A stretch of DNA of 64,000 nucleotides from Nocardioides ochotonae (GTDB lineage Bacteria > Actinomycetota > Actinomycetes > Propionibacteriales > Nocardioidaceae). The position numbers and the translations under genes were made by a program. Shown here one piece after another: positions 25,490 to 37,072 of the stretch (position 1 is its first letter; the number at the start of each line of letters is the position of its first letter). The stretch is from contig NZ_CP061769.1 in assembly GCF_011420305.2 (NCBI RefSeq), positions 744,001 through 808,000 of the forward strand. Direction: 5' to 3'. Below the pieces are notes generated by a model. That model saw nothing but the letters and a program-made list of their open reading frames with translations, was not told the DNA's origin and searched no databases.

Positions 25490-26781
25490 CGTGCCGCCTC
25501 GGCCCGGTCCAGCGGCGCGAGCACCACGAGCGCCGGCACCACCACCACCGCCAGCGCGGCCGCGACCAGCAGCAGCGCGGCCCCCGGGCCCACCCAGAAC
25601 CACAGCAGCCCAAAGCCGGCCGAGGCGGCCATCCGGGCCAGCGCGACGACGGTCTGGGCGGAGGCGATCCCGCTGGCGCGCAGCGCGGGGGTGACGACCC
25701 GCCCGGCGATGGCAGCGAGCACCCCGTCGGTCGCGGCGTAGAAGAGGCCGAGCAGCGCGAGCGCGACCACGGTGCCCAGGGCGGGCGCCAGCGGGGCGGC
25801 GGCCGCGACGTAGGCCGCCAGCAGCGCCACGTGGCCGAGCACCATCGTCCGCGCCCGGCCGTACCGGTCGGCGATGCGTCCCAGCGGCAGCGCGAGCAGC
25901 AGGTAGGTCACGCTGGTGCCGACGTAGAGCAGCGGGAACCAGTGGGCCGCGAAGCCGCCGCGCTCGAGCAGCGCGAGGTAGACGAACCCGTCGCCGACGC
26001 TGAGCAGGCCGAGCACGCCCGCGACCACCAGCAGCCGCACCATCCCCGGCGCGGCCAGGTCGCGCCAGCGGGGGCCAGGGCCCCTGGGCCGGGCGGGTCG
26101 CACCGCCGCGGGGCTCGCCGTCCCCGCGGACGCCGGACGGTCCTCCACGAACAGCCCGAGCAGCACCACGCCGAGCAGCGCGAAGCCCAGCGAGACCATC
26201 ATCACCGTGAGGTAGCCGTCGGGGATCCACCACAGGATCGCGAAGGCCAGCACCGGTCCGATCACCGCGCCGACGGTGTCGAGGCTGCGGTGCACCCCGA
26301 ACGCGTACGCCGTGTGCTGCGGCGCGGTCGCGGCCGAGATGATCGCGTCGCGCGGCGCGCTGCGGATGCCCTTGCCGACCCGGTCGGCGGCGACCACGGC
26401 CGCGATCGCGCCGACGCCGGTGGCCAGCAGGAAGCCCACCCGGGCCACGCAGCTCAGCGCGTAGCCGGTCAGCGCGACCCATTTCGGATGTCCGCTGCGA
26501 TCCGCGCTCCAGCCGCCGGCGATCCGCACCAGGGCGCTGACCCCCTGGTAGAGCGCGTCGATGAACCCGTAGGCGAGCGTCGAGACGCCCAGGCCCACCG
26601 TCAGGTAGAGCGGCAGGATCGCCGCGACCGACTCCGAGGAGATGTCGGTGAGCAGGCTGACGAAGCCGAGGGTGACCACGACCGGGGCCACCCGGCGGGG
26701 CGGGGGCGCCGACGACGCGGACACCGAGCCGGAGCTCCCCGCCTCCGGTGCGGGCGGTACCTGGCGCAGCGAGACGTACAC
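25486..26781 (-). CDS. Major facilitator superfamily transporter
   Basis: A 431-residue, 12-helix MFS protein. LLTDISSESVAAILPLYLTV in helix 1 and GGWSADRSGHPKWVAL in loop 2-3 (the MFS motif A) are clear; DRVGKGIRSAPRDAII follows helix 4. This TDISSE...GKGIR pattern defines a subgroup of uncharacterised actinobacterial and proteobacterial MFS proteins. The substrate is unknown. It lies 12 nt after the hypothetical gene at 26794 and overlaps the propeller gene by 4 nt, so the three are probably co-expressed. Confidence 0.85.
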   Translation of the reverse strand: MYVSLRQVPPAPEAGSSGSVSASSAPPPRRVAPVVVTLGFVSLLTDISSESVAAILPLYLTVGLGVSTLAYGFIDALYQGVSALVRIAGGWSADRSGHPKWVALTGYALSCVARVGFLLATGVGAIAAVVAADRVGKGIRSAPRDAIISAATAPQHTAYAFGVHRSLDTVGAVIGPVLAFAILWWIPDGYLTVMMVSLGFALLGVVLLGLFVEDRPASAGTASPAAVRPARPRGPGPRWRDLAAPGMVRLLVVAGVLGLLSVGDGFVYLALLERGGFAAHWFPLLYVGTSVTYLLLALPLGRIADRYGRARTMVLGHVALLAAYVAAAAPLAPALGTVVALALLGLFYAATDGVLAAIAGRVVTPALRASGIASAQTVVALARMAASAGFGLLWFWVGPGAALLLVAAALAVVVVPALVVLAPLDRAEAAR

Positions 26782-26793
26782 GTCAGGACCGCG

Positions 26794-27510
26794 TCAGGTC
26801 CGTCGGGTGCGGAGCACGGCGAAGACCGCGTAGGAGCCGTCCTCGGGGGATGCGGTGACCACCACCGAGCTGGCCTGCCAGGCGAAGAAGGCCGCCTCGG
26901 CGCCGCTGGCCGCCCGCCCGGGCACCTCGCGGAAGCCGAGGGCGCTCAGGTGCCGGCGGTAGAAGGCGAGCACCTGATCGGCCTCGCCGCCGGTGGCGGT
27001 GAAGGTGACCTGGAGCCGCCCCGGCGCGGGGGAGACGCTGGAGGTCAGTACCCGGGTCCCGGGTGCCAGTGGGAGGACGCGTCGGGGGTGACCGTCCACG
27101 AGCTCGCCCTCGGCGGACCCGGGTCCGTCGACGGTGCGGACCACCGGGTCGCGGCGCTGCCCCGGACTCGTCCCCGGCAGCTTTCCGGGCCCGGCGCCCG
27201 GATCGGCCCGCCCGGTCTCGGACCCGGTCCCGGGGTCGGCCTCGATGCCGCCGGGACCCGGGTCGGCGCCGTCGCTGGGCGGCGAGCCGGGCGGTCGCCC
27301 TGACGTCTCGCCCTCGCCGGGACCTCCCGGCGCGTCGGGGTCGGGGTCACCACCCGTGCCGTCCGTGGCGCCGGCCGAGAGGGCGGCGGAGACCGGGTCC
27401 GAGGGGTCCTGGCCGGGGTCCTCGCGCAGGGTCGCGATCACCACCGCGCCCAGGCACAGCACCCCGAGGACGTACAGGACGAGGAACCGGCGGCCGAACT
27501 GCACCCTCAT
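26794..27510 (-). CDS. Hypothetical membrane-anchored protein with Gly/Pro/Asp-rich linker
   Basis: A 238-residue protein. A basic N-terminus and one helix (FLVLYVLGVLCLGAVVIATL) are followed by about 100 residues of low-complexity Gly/Pro/Asp/Glu sequence, then a compact C-terminal domain of about 95 residues beginning near VLTSSVSPAPGRLQVTFTA and containing VLAFYRRHLSALGFREV. That C-terminal pattern resembles small alpha/beta domains of secreted actinobacterial proteins, but I cannot name it. The ATG at 27510 is chosen because AGGAGGG lies just upstream; a longer start at 27549 is unlikely. It is first in the operon with the MFS and propeller genes. Confidence 0.65.
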   Translation of the reverse strand: MRVQFGRRFLVLYVLGVLCLGAVVIATLREDPGQDPSDPVSAALSAGATDGTGGDPDPDAPGGPGEGETSGRPPGSPPSDGADPGPGGIEADPGTGSETGRADPGAGPGKLPGTSPGQRRDPVVRTVDGPGSAEGELVDGHPRRVLPLAPGTRVLTSSVSPAPGRLQVTFTATGGEADQVLAFYRRHLSALGFREVPGRAASGAEAAFFAWQASSVVVTASPEDGSYAVFAVLRTRRT

Positions 27511-27555
27511 CGTCCCTCCTGGGAGGCGGCGCGCCCCTCGGCGCCGCACCCCGTG

Positions 27556-27608
27556 AATCTAGGAAGCGCCCGGAGGGGTCGAAGGGCAACCCCGACCACA
27601 TACCCAAT
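27556..27608 (-). promoter_or_regulatory. Candidate promoter with ATTGGGTATG upstream element
   Basis: On the minus strand ATTGGGTATG (27608-27599) is followed 47 nt later by the -10-like TAGATT (27561-27556). That is the same element-to--10 distance as at 15793 and 21075. It would drive the operon starting at 27510 with a leader of about 40 nt carrying the Shine-Dalgarno. Confidence 0.4.
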
Positions 27609-27679
27609 CCGAGGGAGGAGGGTCGGAGGAGGGCTGTACCGGCACCCGGGCAGCGTCGCCGCGCACGGGGGGAAGTGGG

Positions 27680-27799
27680 CGACCCATCAGTCGTCGGGCT
27701 GCCCGCCGGGGGGTCGGACCACGCACACACCGGTGGGAGTGGACTCCCGCAGCGGGGGCGGCTGGGAGCGTTCTCACCGGTTCGACGACTGATGGGTCG
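27680..27799. repeat. 17-bp perfect inverted repeat with structured 86-nt centre
   Basis: The arms 27680-27696 and 27783-27799 are perfectly complementary (17 bp; one arm reads CGACCCATCAGTCGTCG). The centre has smaller inverted words, such as ACCGGT near both ends and GGAGT/ACTCC. It lies in the 480-bp gap between the divergent genes at 27510 and 27991, where I see no credible gene. It could be a miniature mobile element, a terminator-like structure or a leader RNA element. Confidence 0.6.
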
Positions 27800-27990
27800 A
27801 GGGGTCGCAACCCCGGGCACCACCCTGCGCGAGGACGACGCCCGCTGCATCCCCAATATGCGGCAGCCGCGGAGCCGTTCGTGTCGGAGCGCTTCCGTAG
27901 ACTCTCGGGGTCCCTCCGTGTCGGTCCCGACCGGGGGCGCTCGTGCTGCCGTCCGGCGCGAGCGACCACTCCGAACTTCCGAGGAGCCAC

Positions 27991-31578
<3,588 letters not shown>

Positions 31579-31586
31579 GAGCCCCT

Positions 31587-32297
31587 GTGCGCCGTCCGCT
31601 CGTGTCCCTCGCCGCCGCCGTCGTCCCGCTCGTGCTGCTCAGCGGCTGCGGAGCCGTCGGCACCGACCTGCGCCCGGGGGCCGCCGCGGTGGTTGACGAC
31701 GAGGTCGTGTCGATGTCGGAGGTCGAGGACGTCAGCGACAGCCTGTGCACGGTGCTGGTCAGCCAGACCGCCCCGGGCGCCGCTCCGGGTGCCCCCGCCG
31801 CGTCGTACCCCATGGGCGTGGTGCGCGCCGCCGCCCAGCGCGGCCTCGCGCTCAACATCGTGGCCGACCGGATCGCGGCCGAGCAGGGCATCGACGTGAG
31901 CGAGGACCTGGAGGCCGGGATCGCGACGGTCCGCAACGCCTACCAGGGCGTCGACCCTGCGCTGCTCGAGGAGGCGATGCCGGGGTTCACCGGCGACGGC
32001 CACCTCGACCTGGTGCTCACCGCCTGGGGTCGCGAGGACCTCGGGGAGCAGGCCACCGAGGAGGAGGCACGCGCCCGCGGCTACGAGCTGGGCGCCGAGT
32101 GGGCCGACGAGCACGGACTGGAGTCCAACCCGGTCTTCGACAGCCTCGAGATCGGCGAGGGCGGGGTCGCCGCCGCGCGCGAGGACCTGTCGGTGCCGGC
32201 CTCCGACTGGGCCCGGATGGCCGCCACGCCGGCGTCCCAGGCCGAGGTCGCCGAGGTCACCCGTGGGCTGCCCGCCAACCAGCTCTGCAACGGCTGA
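31587..32297 (+). CDS. SurA-N-like lipoprotein
   Basis: A 236-residue exported lipoprotein. The signal peptide ends in the lipobox LLSGC, with C21 as the lipidated residue if the GTG at 31587 is the start. The mature part (GAAAVVDDEVVSMSEVEDV, then a helical region with QRGLALNIVADRIAAEQGIDV) matches the SurA_N/PpiC-associated chaperone-like domain, but no parvulin isomerase domain follows. It starts 8 nt after mfd and ends 10 nt before mazG, an order conserved in several actinobacteria. The likely role is folding or holding exported proteins; this is inferred from the domain. Confidence 0.8.
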   Translation: MRRPLVSLAAAVVPLVLLSGCGAVGTDLRPGAAAVVDDEVVSMSEVEDVSDSLCTVLVSQTAPGAAPGAPAASYPMGVVRAAAQRGLALNIVADRIAAEQGIDVSEDLEAGIATVRNAYQGVDPALLEEAMPGFTGDGHLDLVLTAWGREDLGEQATEEEARARGYELGAEWADEHGLESNPVFDSLEIGEGGVAAAREDLSVPASDWARMAATPASQAEVAEVTRGLPANQLCNG

Positions 32298-32307
32298 ACG
32301 AGCCGCG

Positions 32308-32943
32308 ATGCCGGAGACCGGACCGGGGGCGCCGCCCGCGCTGGAGGAACTGCTCGAGGTGATGCGCCGACTGCGGGCCGAGTGTCCGTGGAAGGCGGAG
32401 CAGACGCACCGCTCGCTCGCGCGCTACCTGCTCGAGGAGACCCACGAGACCCTCGAGGCCATCGACACCGGCGACGCCGCACACCTGCGCGAGGAGCTCG
32501 GCGACCTGCTGCTGCAGGTGTACTTCCACGCCGTCATCGCCGAGGAGTCCGGCGCCTTCGACCTCGACGACGTCGCCCGCGGCATCACCGACAAGATGGT
32601 GCGCCGCAACCCGCACGTCTTCGCGCCGGCCGAGCCAGGCGCGGACCGCGAGCGCCCCGGTGACGCCGCCGCCGTCAACGAGGCATGGGAGGCGATCAAG
32701 GCCGAGGAGAAGAGTGCCCGCACCTCGGTCCTCGACGGCATCGCGCCCACCCTCCCTGCCCTGCTGTACGCCGACAAGGCCCTCGACCGCCTCGCCCGTG
32801 CCGGCCGGCCGCTCACCCCCGACCCCGCCTCGCCCGACCTCGGCGAGCGCCTTCTCGCCCTGGTCGCCGAGGCCCGCGCCGCCGGGATCGACCCCGAGCA
32901 GGCGCTCCGCGACACCGTCCGCGAGCACACCCGCGGCCACTGA
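32308..32943 (+). CDS. mazG: Nucleoside triphosphate pyrophosphohydrolase MazG
   Basis: A 211-residue single-domain MazG. CPWKAEQTHRSLARYLLEE and REELGDLLLQVYFHAVIAEE contain the EExxE and ExxD metal-binding helices. KMVRRNPHVFA is the conserved MazG motif. Escherichia coli MazG has two such domains; the shorter actinobacterial form, as here, has one full domain followed by a helical C-terminus. It hydrolyses (d)NTPs to monophosphates and may clear oxidised nucleotides. It is the third gene of the mfd unit. Confidence 0.92.
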   Translation: MPETGPGAPPALEELLEVMRRLRAECPWKAEQTHRSLARYLLEETHETLEAIDTGDAAHLREELGDLLLQVYFHAVIAEESGAFDLDDVARGITDKMVRRNPHVFAPAEPGADRERPGDAAAVNEAWEAIKAEEKSARTSVLDGIAPTLPALLYADKALDRLARAGRPLTPDPASPDLGERLLALVAEARAAGIDPEQALRDTVREHTRGH

Positions 32944-33022
32944 CCGTAGGTCCGCTGGTCAAGACCCGCACAGGGGCGTGGCCCCGCCTGCTGGGTGCTG
33001 GCGGGGTCCGGGGGCGGGCGAT

Positions 33023-34324
33023 CTACTCGTCCGGCGGGTGGGCGGTGAGGAGGCGAGTGGTGGCCCGGTCCTTCACGAGGTGAAGGCCGTGGGGTGATCG
33101 CCAGAGGTAGGTCGCGGCGTCGGTCTTGTCGTAGGTCCAGGCCGTGTGGGTCTTGGCCCGGTGATGTCGCCGACACAACGGCGCCAGGTTGCAGCTGCAC
33201 GTCGGTCCGTCCGCACCGTGTGCGGTGACGTGGTCGGTGTCGCAGCGGCGGGCCGGGCGTTCACACCACGGAAAGGCGCACACCGGCTGGGTGAGCCGGG
33301 TCTGCTCGGTGAGCTTGTCGGGGATCGCATAGGCGTCGGTGTGGTGGTGGCCCTCGAGGTCGATGACCGGCTTGATCACCACCTGCGCGTCGCTGCTGCA
33401 CCAGTCGCGGACCTGGTCGGTGGAGACGATCGAGCGGGTCTCCTCGACGTGGGCGATGCCGGCCTCGTTGCGACTGATCGCAGCGTCGGAGAGGTGGACG
33501 TGGATGACGACCTGCCGCGGCTTGAGGACCGACGCGGTGCCGTCACCTGCTTCGGCGCGGAGGTCGAAGGCGAGCTGTCGTCGGGCGAGCTCGCCGGCGG
33601 CCATCGAACGACGCACGTCCAACGACTCGGCGGACCCGAGCACCGCCAGCTCCTCGGCTCCGTGGCGGATCGCAGTTTCCAGGTCCATTGCGTCGGCGAG
33701 GTCGAGGACCCCTTCGACGTGGACGATGCCCTCGTGGGCGGCCTCGCGGGTGTGCACGTCGAAGCGTCGCCCGTCCGCGGCCTCGCGGCGCTGCTTCTCC
33801 GCACCCTCGGGGTCGAACATCGCCCGGGCTCGGTCGACGAGCCGCCCGATCGCCGCCCACCCGATCTTGTCGACGGACGCGGCGAGCTGGCGGTCCACGA
33901 ACTCGGCGCCGGCCGGCGGCAGCGTGGTGGTGAGCTGCGCGATCCGGCGTCCCTTCCAGACGGGGACGTCGCCGGCGCGAATGCGCTTGAAGATCCGCGG
34001 CAGCCGGTGGGCCAGCTCCAGGGCATCGCCGACGAGGCCTCGGGCGGCGTCGGTGGACATGCCGAGCGCGGCACCGAGCTCCATCGGTGCGAACTCCGCG
34101 ACCAGCGGCGTCCCCTCACCTGCGAGCGGGACTGCCAGCTCTCCGAACACCAGCCCGGCGGCGGGCTCAGCGTCGGTGACCGTCTCCTCCGGGTGCATCG
34201 CCGCCCACACCAGGGCGGCCTCCAGGATCAGCACCTCGCCCCGCTGCACCGCGGCCCGCTGCTCCTGCGCGAACGCCAGCACGGCGGCTGGGGTGTCGCA
34301 GTCGGGGAGCTCGTGGTCGGGCAT
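33023..34324 (-). CDS. DUF222/13E12-type HNH endonuclease, SOS-box controlled
   Basis: A 433-residue protein with an N-terminal DUF222 region (to about residue 300, including ELGAALGMSTDAARGLVGDA and HVEGVLDLADAMDLETAI) and a C-terminal HNH nuclease: CDTDHVTAHG, then CNLAPLCRRHHRAKTHTAW. This is the family of the mycobacterial 13E12 repeat proteins, often multi-copy and under LexA control. The ATG at 34324 lies 5 nt after a -10-like TAGAAT (34335-34330), and a perfect LexA site overlaps the promoter. It faces mazG with an 80-nt gap. Its biological role in the damage response is not established. Confidence 0.9.
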   Translation of the reverse strand: MPDHELPDCDTPAAVLAFAQEQRAAVQRGEVLILEAALVWAAMHPEETVTDAEPAAGLVFGELAVPLAGEGTPLVAEFAPMELGAALGMSTDAARGLVGDALELAHRLPRIFKRIRAGDVPVWKGRRIAQLTTTLPPAGAEFVDRQLAASVDKIGWAAIGRLVDRARAMFDPEGAEKQRREAADGRRFDVHTREAAHEGIVHVEGVLDLADAMDLETAIRHGAEELAVLGSAESLDVRRSMAAGELARRQLAFDLRAEAGDGTASVLKPRQVVIHVHLSDAAISRNEAGIAHVEETRSIVSTDQVRDWCSSDAQVVIKPVIDLEGHHHTDAYAIPDKLTEQTRLTQPVCAFPWCERPARRCDTDHVTAHGADGPTCSCNLAPLCRRHHRAKTHTAWTYDKTDAATYLWRSPHGLHLVKDRATTRLLTAHPPDE

Positions 34325-34336
34325 GCCTCATTCTAC

Positions 34337-34352
34337 TCGAACGCACGTTCGA
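34337..34352 (-). promoter_or_regulatory. LexA box (SOS operator)
   Basis: On the minus strand the site reads TCGAACGTGCGTTCGA, exactly TCGAAC-N4-GTTCGA, the actinobacterial/Gram-positive LexA consensus. It abuts the -10 of the DUF222/HNH gene, so LexA should block its transcription until DNA damage. Confidence 0.85.
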
Positions 34353-34373
34353 GAACAAGAGGTTCTCCACTGC

Positions 34374-34434
34374 GGCCTCGACAGGCTTGCCCAACGGGGG
34401 CGCCGGCCGTGGTCTCGACGAACTCGACCAGCGG
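34374..34434. repeat. Two degenerate copies of a TCTCGAC...CGACCAGCGGG-type repeat
   Basis: Words at 34375-34399 and 34411-34434 agree at about 16 of 23 positions. Similar short CTCGAC-rich words are scattered between genes in many actinobacterial genomes. I see only this pair in the window, in the gap between the HNH and DUF2238-like genes. Confidence 0.3.
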
Positions 34435-34499
34435 GCTGCGCCCGACCAACAGCTCCGCCCACGACCCCCGCGGGTGGGCTCGGTGTCTCCCGACGTGGG

Positions 34500-34505
34500 T
34501 ACCTT
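34500..34505 (+). promoter_or_regulatory. -10 of leaderless promoter (TACCTT)
   Basis: A TANNNT hexamer ends 6 nt before the GTG at 34512, and no Shine-Dalgarno precedes that start. This is typical of actinobacterial leaderless mRNAs. Confidence 0.45.
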
Positions 34506-34511
34506 GGCGCG

Positions 34512-35105
34512 GTGACGACGACTGCGGAGCCCGACGCTGTGTCCGCGCCACGCTGGGTGGTGGGGGACCTGCTGCGCGCGGTCGCGCTGGTGAGCGTGGT
34601 GGCGGGCGCGAGTGGATGGGGCTTCGTGGGCTTCGCGCTGTTCATGCTGGTGCTGGGCGGCACGATGATCCCGCGCGCCCTCGGCACGCCGACGTCCCTC
34701 GACGTCACCTACTCCTCGGTGCTGCTGCTGGGCGCGTGGGCGGCGGTCCTCGACCTCTACCTGCGCTTCGCCTGGCTGGACACCGTCGTGCACGCCGCGG
34801 CGACCGGGCTCATCGCCGTGGTCGCGTACGTCGTGATGGTGCGGGTCGCGATGCTGCCCGTCGAGGTGTCGCGCGCAGGCCGGGTCGTGGTGGCGACCGG
34901 CGTGGGCACCGCGCTCGCGCTCGTGTGGGAGGTACTGGAGTGGGCCGGCCATCTCCTGGCCGACGACCGGATCCAGGTCGGCTACGAGGACACCCTCGGC
35001 GACCTGGTCTCCGGCCTGGTGGGCGCCGCCGTCGCCGGCGCCGTCCTGCTGAGCGACACCCTCGTGCGTGACGCCGCCGGGCCACGAGCAGGATCTCGGC
35101 CATGA
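34512..35105 (+). CDS. DUF2238/YjdF-like membrane protein
   Basis: A 197-residue protein with about six predicted membrane segments. The conserved part is in the second half: FAWLDTVVHAAATGLIAVV, VWEVLEWAGHLL and GYEDTLGDLVSGLVGAA, which match the YjdF/DUF2238 pattern with its conserved charged residues in helices. The function is unknown. Its stop overlaps the ATG of the glycosyltransferase at 35102, so the two form one unit that faces the carotenoid operon. Confidence 0.72.
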   Translation: MTTTAEPDAVSAPRWVVGDLLRAVALVSVVAGASGWGFVGFALFMLVLGGTMIPRALGTPTSLDVTYSSVLLLGAWAAVLDLYLRFAWLDTVVHAAATGLIAVVAYVVMVRVAMLPVEVSRAGRVVVATGVGTALALVWEVLEWAGHLLADDRIQVGYEDTLGDLVSGLVGAAVAGAVLLSDTLVRDAAGPRAGSRP

Positions 35106-35899
35106 GAAGACCCCCGGCGCGGCCGCACCCGCGCCACCCCAGCGTGTCGGTGGTCATCCCCGCCCGCGACGACGCCGCCGCCCTCGAGCGCTGCCTGACG
35201 TTGCTGGCCCGTCAGAGCGTCGCGGCGTACGAGGTGATCGTGGTCGACAACGCCTCCACCGACGAGACCGCGGAGGTCGCCGGCCGCCACGGCGCCCGGG
35301 TGGTGCACGAGGCGACGCCCGGCATCCCGCAGGCGGCCGCGACCGGGTACGACGCGGCGCGCGGCGACGTCATCGCCCGGCTGGACGCCGACTCACGGCC
35401 CGGGCGGACCTGGGTCTCGCGGATCGGGCGCCGGATGGCCGACCCCCGCCTGGACGCGGCGACCGGGACCGGCAGGTTCTACGACCTGCCCCCGCTGCTC
35501 GGCCGCCCGGTGGCGCTGGTCTACCTCGGGGCCTACTACGCGCTGTGCCACCTCGCGCTCGGCCACACCGCGCTGTGGGGCTCCAGCATGGCGCTGCGCC
35601 GCTCGGCCTGGGAGCGCGTGCGCGACCGCGTGCACCGCGACGACGCCGAGCTGCACGACGACCTCGACCTCGCCTTCGTGCTCGGCCCGCACGCCCGCAT
35701 CCGCCTCGACCCCAGCCTCGACGTGGGCGTCTCCGCGCGCTCGCTGCACGGCCTCGCCCAGCTGCGCCGCCGCCTGGACCGCGCCGTCCGCACGCTGCGC
35801 GTCAACTGGGCCGACCAGCCGCCGTGGCTGCGTTGGCGCGACCGGTTCGACCGCGACCGGGCTACCAGCCGATCGTCATCCACAAGAACAGCTGCGTGA
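35102..35899 (+). CDS. Family 2 glycosyltransferase beside carotenoid operon
   Basis: A 265-residue GT-A enzyme: VSVVIPARDDAAALERCLTL, VIVVDNASTDETAEV and VIARLDADSRPG (DxD site). WGSSMALRRSAWERV and ELHDDLDLAFVLG carry the acceptor and catalytic Asp regions. A hydrophobic stretch (ALVYLGAYYALCHLALG) may contact the membrane. Its 3' end overlaps the 3' end of the lycopene elongase gene by 38 bp on the opposite strand. Some C50 carotenoids are glycosylated, so this enzyme is a candidate for that step; the link rests on position alone. Confidence 0.8.
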   Translation: MRRPPARPHPRHPSVSVVIPARDDAAALERCLTLLARQSVAAYEVIVVDNASTDETAEVAGRHGARVVHEATPGIPQAAATGYDAARGDVIARLDADSRPGRTWVSRIGRRMADPRLDAATGTGRFYDLPPLLGRPVALVYLGAYYALCHLALGHTALWGSSMALRRSAWERVRDRVHRDDAELHDDLDLAFVLGPHARIRLDPSLDVGVSARSLHGLAQLRRRLDRAVRTLRVNWADQPPWLRWRDRFDRDRATSRSSSTRTAA

Positions 35900-36740
35900 C
35901 GAGGAACCCGCTCAGGAAGTTCAGCCACAGGAACCGGCGCCACCCGGCGTTCGCGCGCTCGCACTCCGCGTCGCTCAGGCGCACGTACGGCGCGACGTTG
36001 GCGACGTAGGGCAGCACCAGCAGCGCCGACAGGGAGGCCGGCCACGGCAGGGTGAGCAGCAGCAGCCCGGCCACGACGTAGCAGCCGAGCGCGAACCAGG
36101 TGGTCGTCGAGGCACCCATGACGGTCCCGACCGAGCCGATCCCGCCGGCCCGGTCGGCCTCGATGTCCTGCACCGCACCGAAGGCGTGCGAGCCCATGCC
36201 CCACAGGAAGAACCCGGCCAGCGCCGCGAACGAGGTCGCGTCGAGCGAGGCCCCGCTGATCGCCAGCCCGAAGACGGCAGGGGAGACGAAGTGGGTGCTC
36301 GAGGTGATCGAGTCCAGGAACGGGCGCTCCTTGAACCGCAGCCCCGGCGCGGAGTAGGCGACCACCGCGAACACGCTCACCGCCAGCACCGCGGTCGAGG
36401 CGAGGTCGCCGAGCGCGACCAGCGCCACCACGAACGGCAGGTTCGAGAGCACCGCCGCCCAGATCGTGCGCCGGTGCACGCCGCGGTCGAGCACGACCCC
36501 CTCGACCCCGCCCTTGCGCGGGTTGCGGATGTCGGACTCATAGTCGAAGACGTCGTTCACCCCGTACATCAGCAGGTTGTACGGCACCAGGAACCACAGC
36601 GTCCCCAGCACCAGGACCCACCACTCGGCGGCGCCGTCGGGGCGCCCGCCGGCGAGCAGGTACGCCGCGGCGAACGGGTAGGCGGTGTTGATCCAGCTCA
36701 GCGGTCGTGACGACGCGAGGACCTGGCCCCAGGCGCTCAC
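35862..36740 (-). CDS. crtEb: UbiA-family prenyltransferase, probable lycopene elongase
   Basis: A 292-residue membrane enzyme with about eight helices. The first Asp-rich site is NDVFDYESDIRNPRKGG and the second is DIEADRAGGIGSVGT; both bind Mg-prenyl diphosphate. Lycopene elongases (CrtEb, LbtBC, CrtE2) add two C5 units to lycopene to give C50 carotenoids. This gene follows crtI and two half-size cyclase genes, the same order as crtB-crtI-crtYe-crtYf-crtEb in Corynebacterium glutamicum. The start is the GTG at 36740, overlapping the upstream stop (GTGA). A menaquinone or other UbiA role is less likely given the operon. Confidence 0.82.
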   Translation of the reverse strand: MSAWGQVLASSRPLSWINTAYPFAAAYLLAGGRPDGAAEWWVLVLGTLWFLVPYNLLMYGVNDVFDYESDIRNPRKGGVEGVVLDRGVHRRTIWAAVLSNLPFVVALVALGDLASTAVLAVSVFAVVAYSAPGLRFKERPFLDSITSSTHFVSPAVFGLAISGASLDATSFAALAGFFLWGMGSHAFGAVQDIEADRAGGIGSVGTVMGASTTTWFALGCYVVAGLLLLTLPWPASLSALLVLPYVANVAPYVRLSDAECERANAGWRRFLWLNFLSGFLVTQLFLWMTIGW

Positions 36741-37072
36741 CGAGCAGGCCGATCGGACCGATCGGGCCGGTCGAGCACCCGGTCCACCAGCAGCGCGAGC
36801 GCGGGCAGGCCGGCGACGGCCGCCACCGGCCAGGCGAAGTCCTCGATCGGGGCGAGGCCGATCTTGAGCCCGGAGATCTGGTCGTCGACGTAGCCGAACA
36901 GGTCCACCGCGATCATCAGGTTGTCGAAGACGGCGGTCAGCACCATCAGCGCGGCCAGGGTGAGGCCGGTCGCGGCCCACCAGCGCCGGTCCGGACGTCC
37001 CACGACCGCAGCGACGGCGAGCACCGCGAGGGTCACCGCGACGAACGCGGAGGAGACGAGCACGTAGGTCAT
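36737..37072 (-). CDS. crtYf: Half-size lycopene cyclase subunit (CrtYf/CrtYd type)
   Basis: A 111-residue protein with three membrane helices, one of the paired small subunits of heterodimeric lycopene or C50 cyclases. MTYVLVSSAFVAVTLAVLA opens the protein and LMVLTAVFDNLMIAVDLFGY is the conserved second helix region; ISGLKIGLAPIEDFAWP carries the PIEDF motif typical of the family. The ATG overlaps the stop of the partner gene. It should work with the 116-residue neighbour to cyclise the ends of the elongated carotenoid. Confidence 0.85.
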   Translation of the reverse strand: MTYVLVSSAFVAVTLAVLAVAAVVGRPDRRWWAATGLTLAALMVLTAVFDNLMIAVDLFGYVDDQISGLKIGLAPIEDFAWPVAAVAGLPALALLVDRVLDRPDRSDRPAR

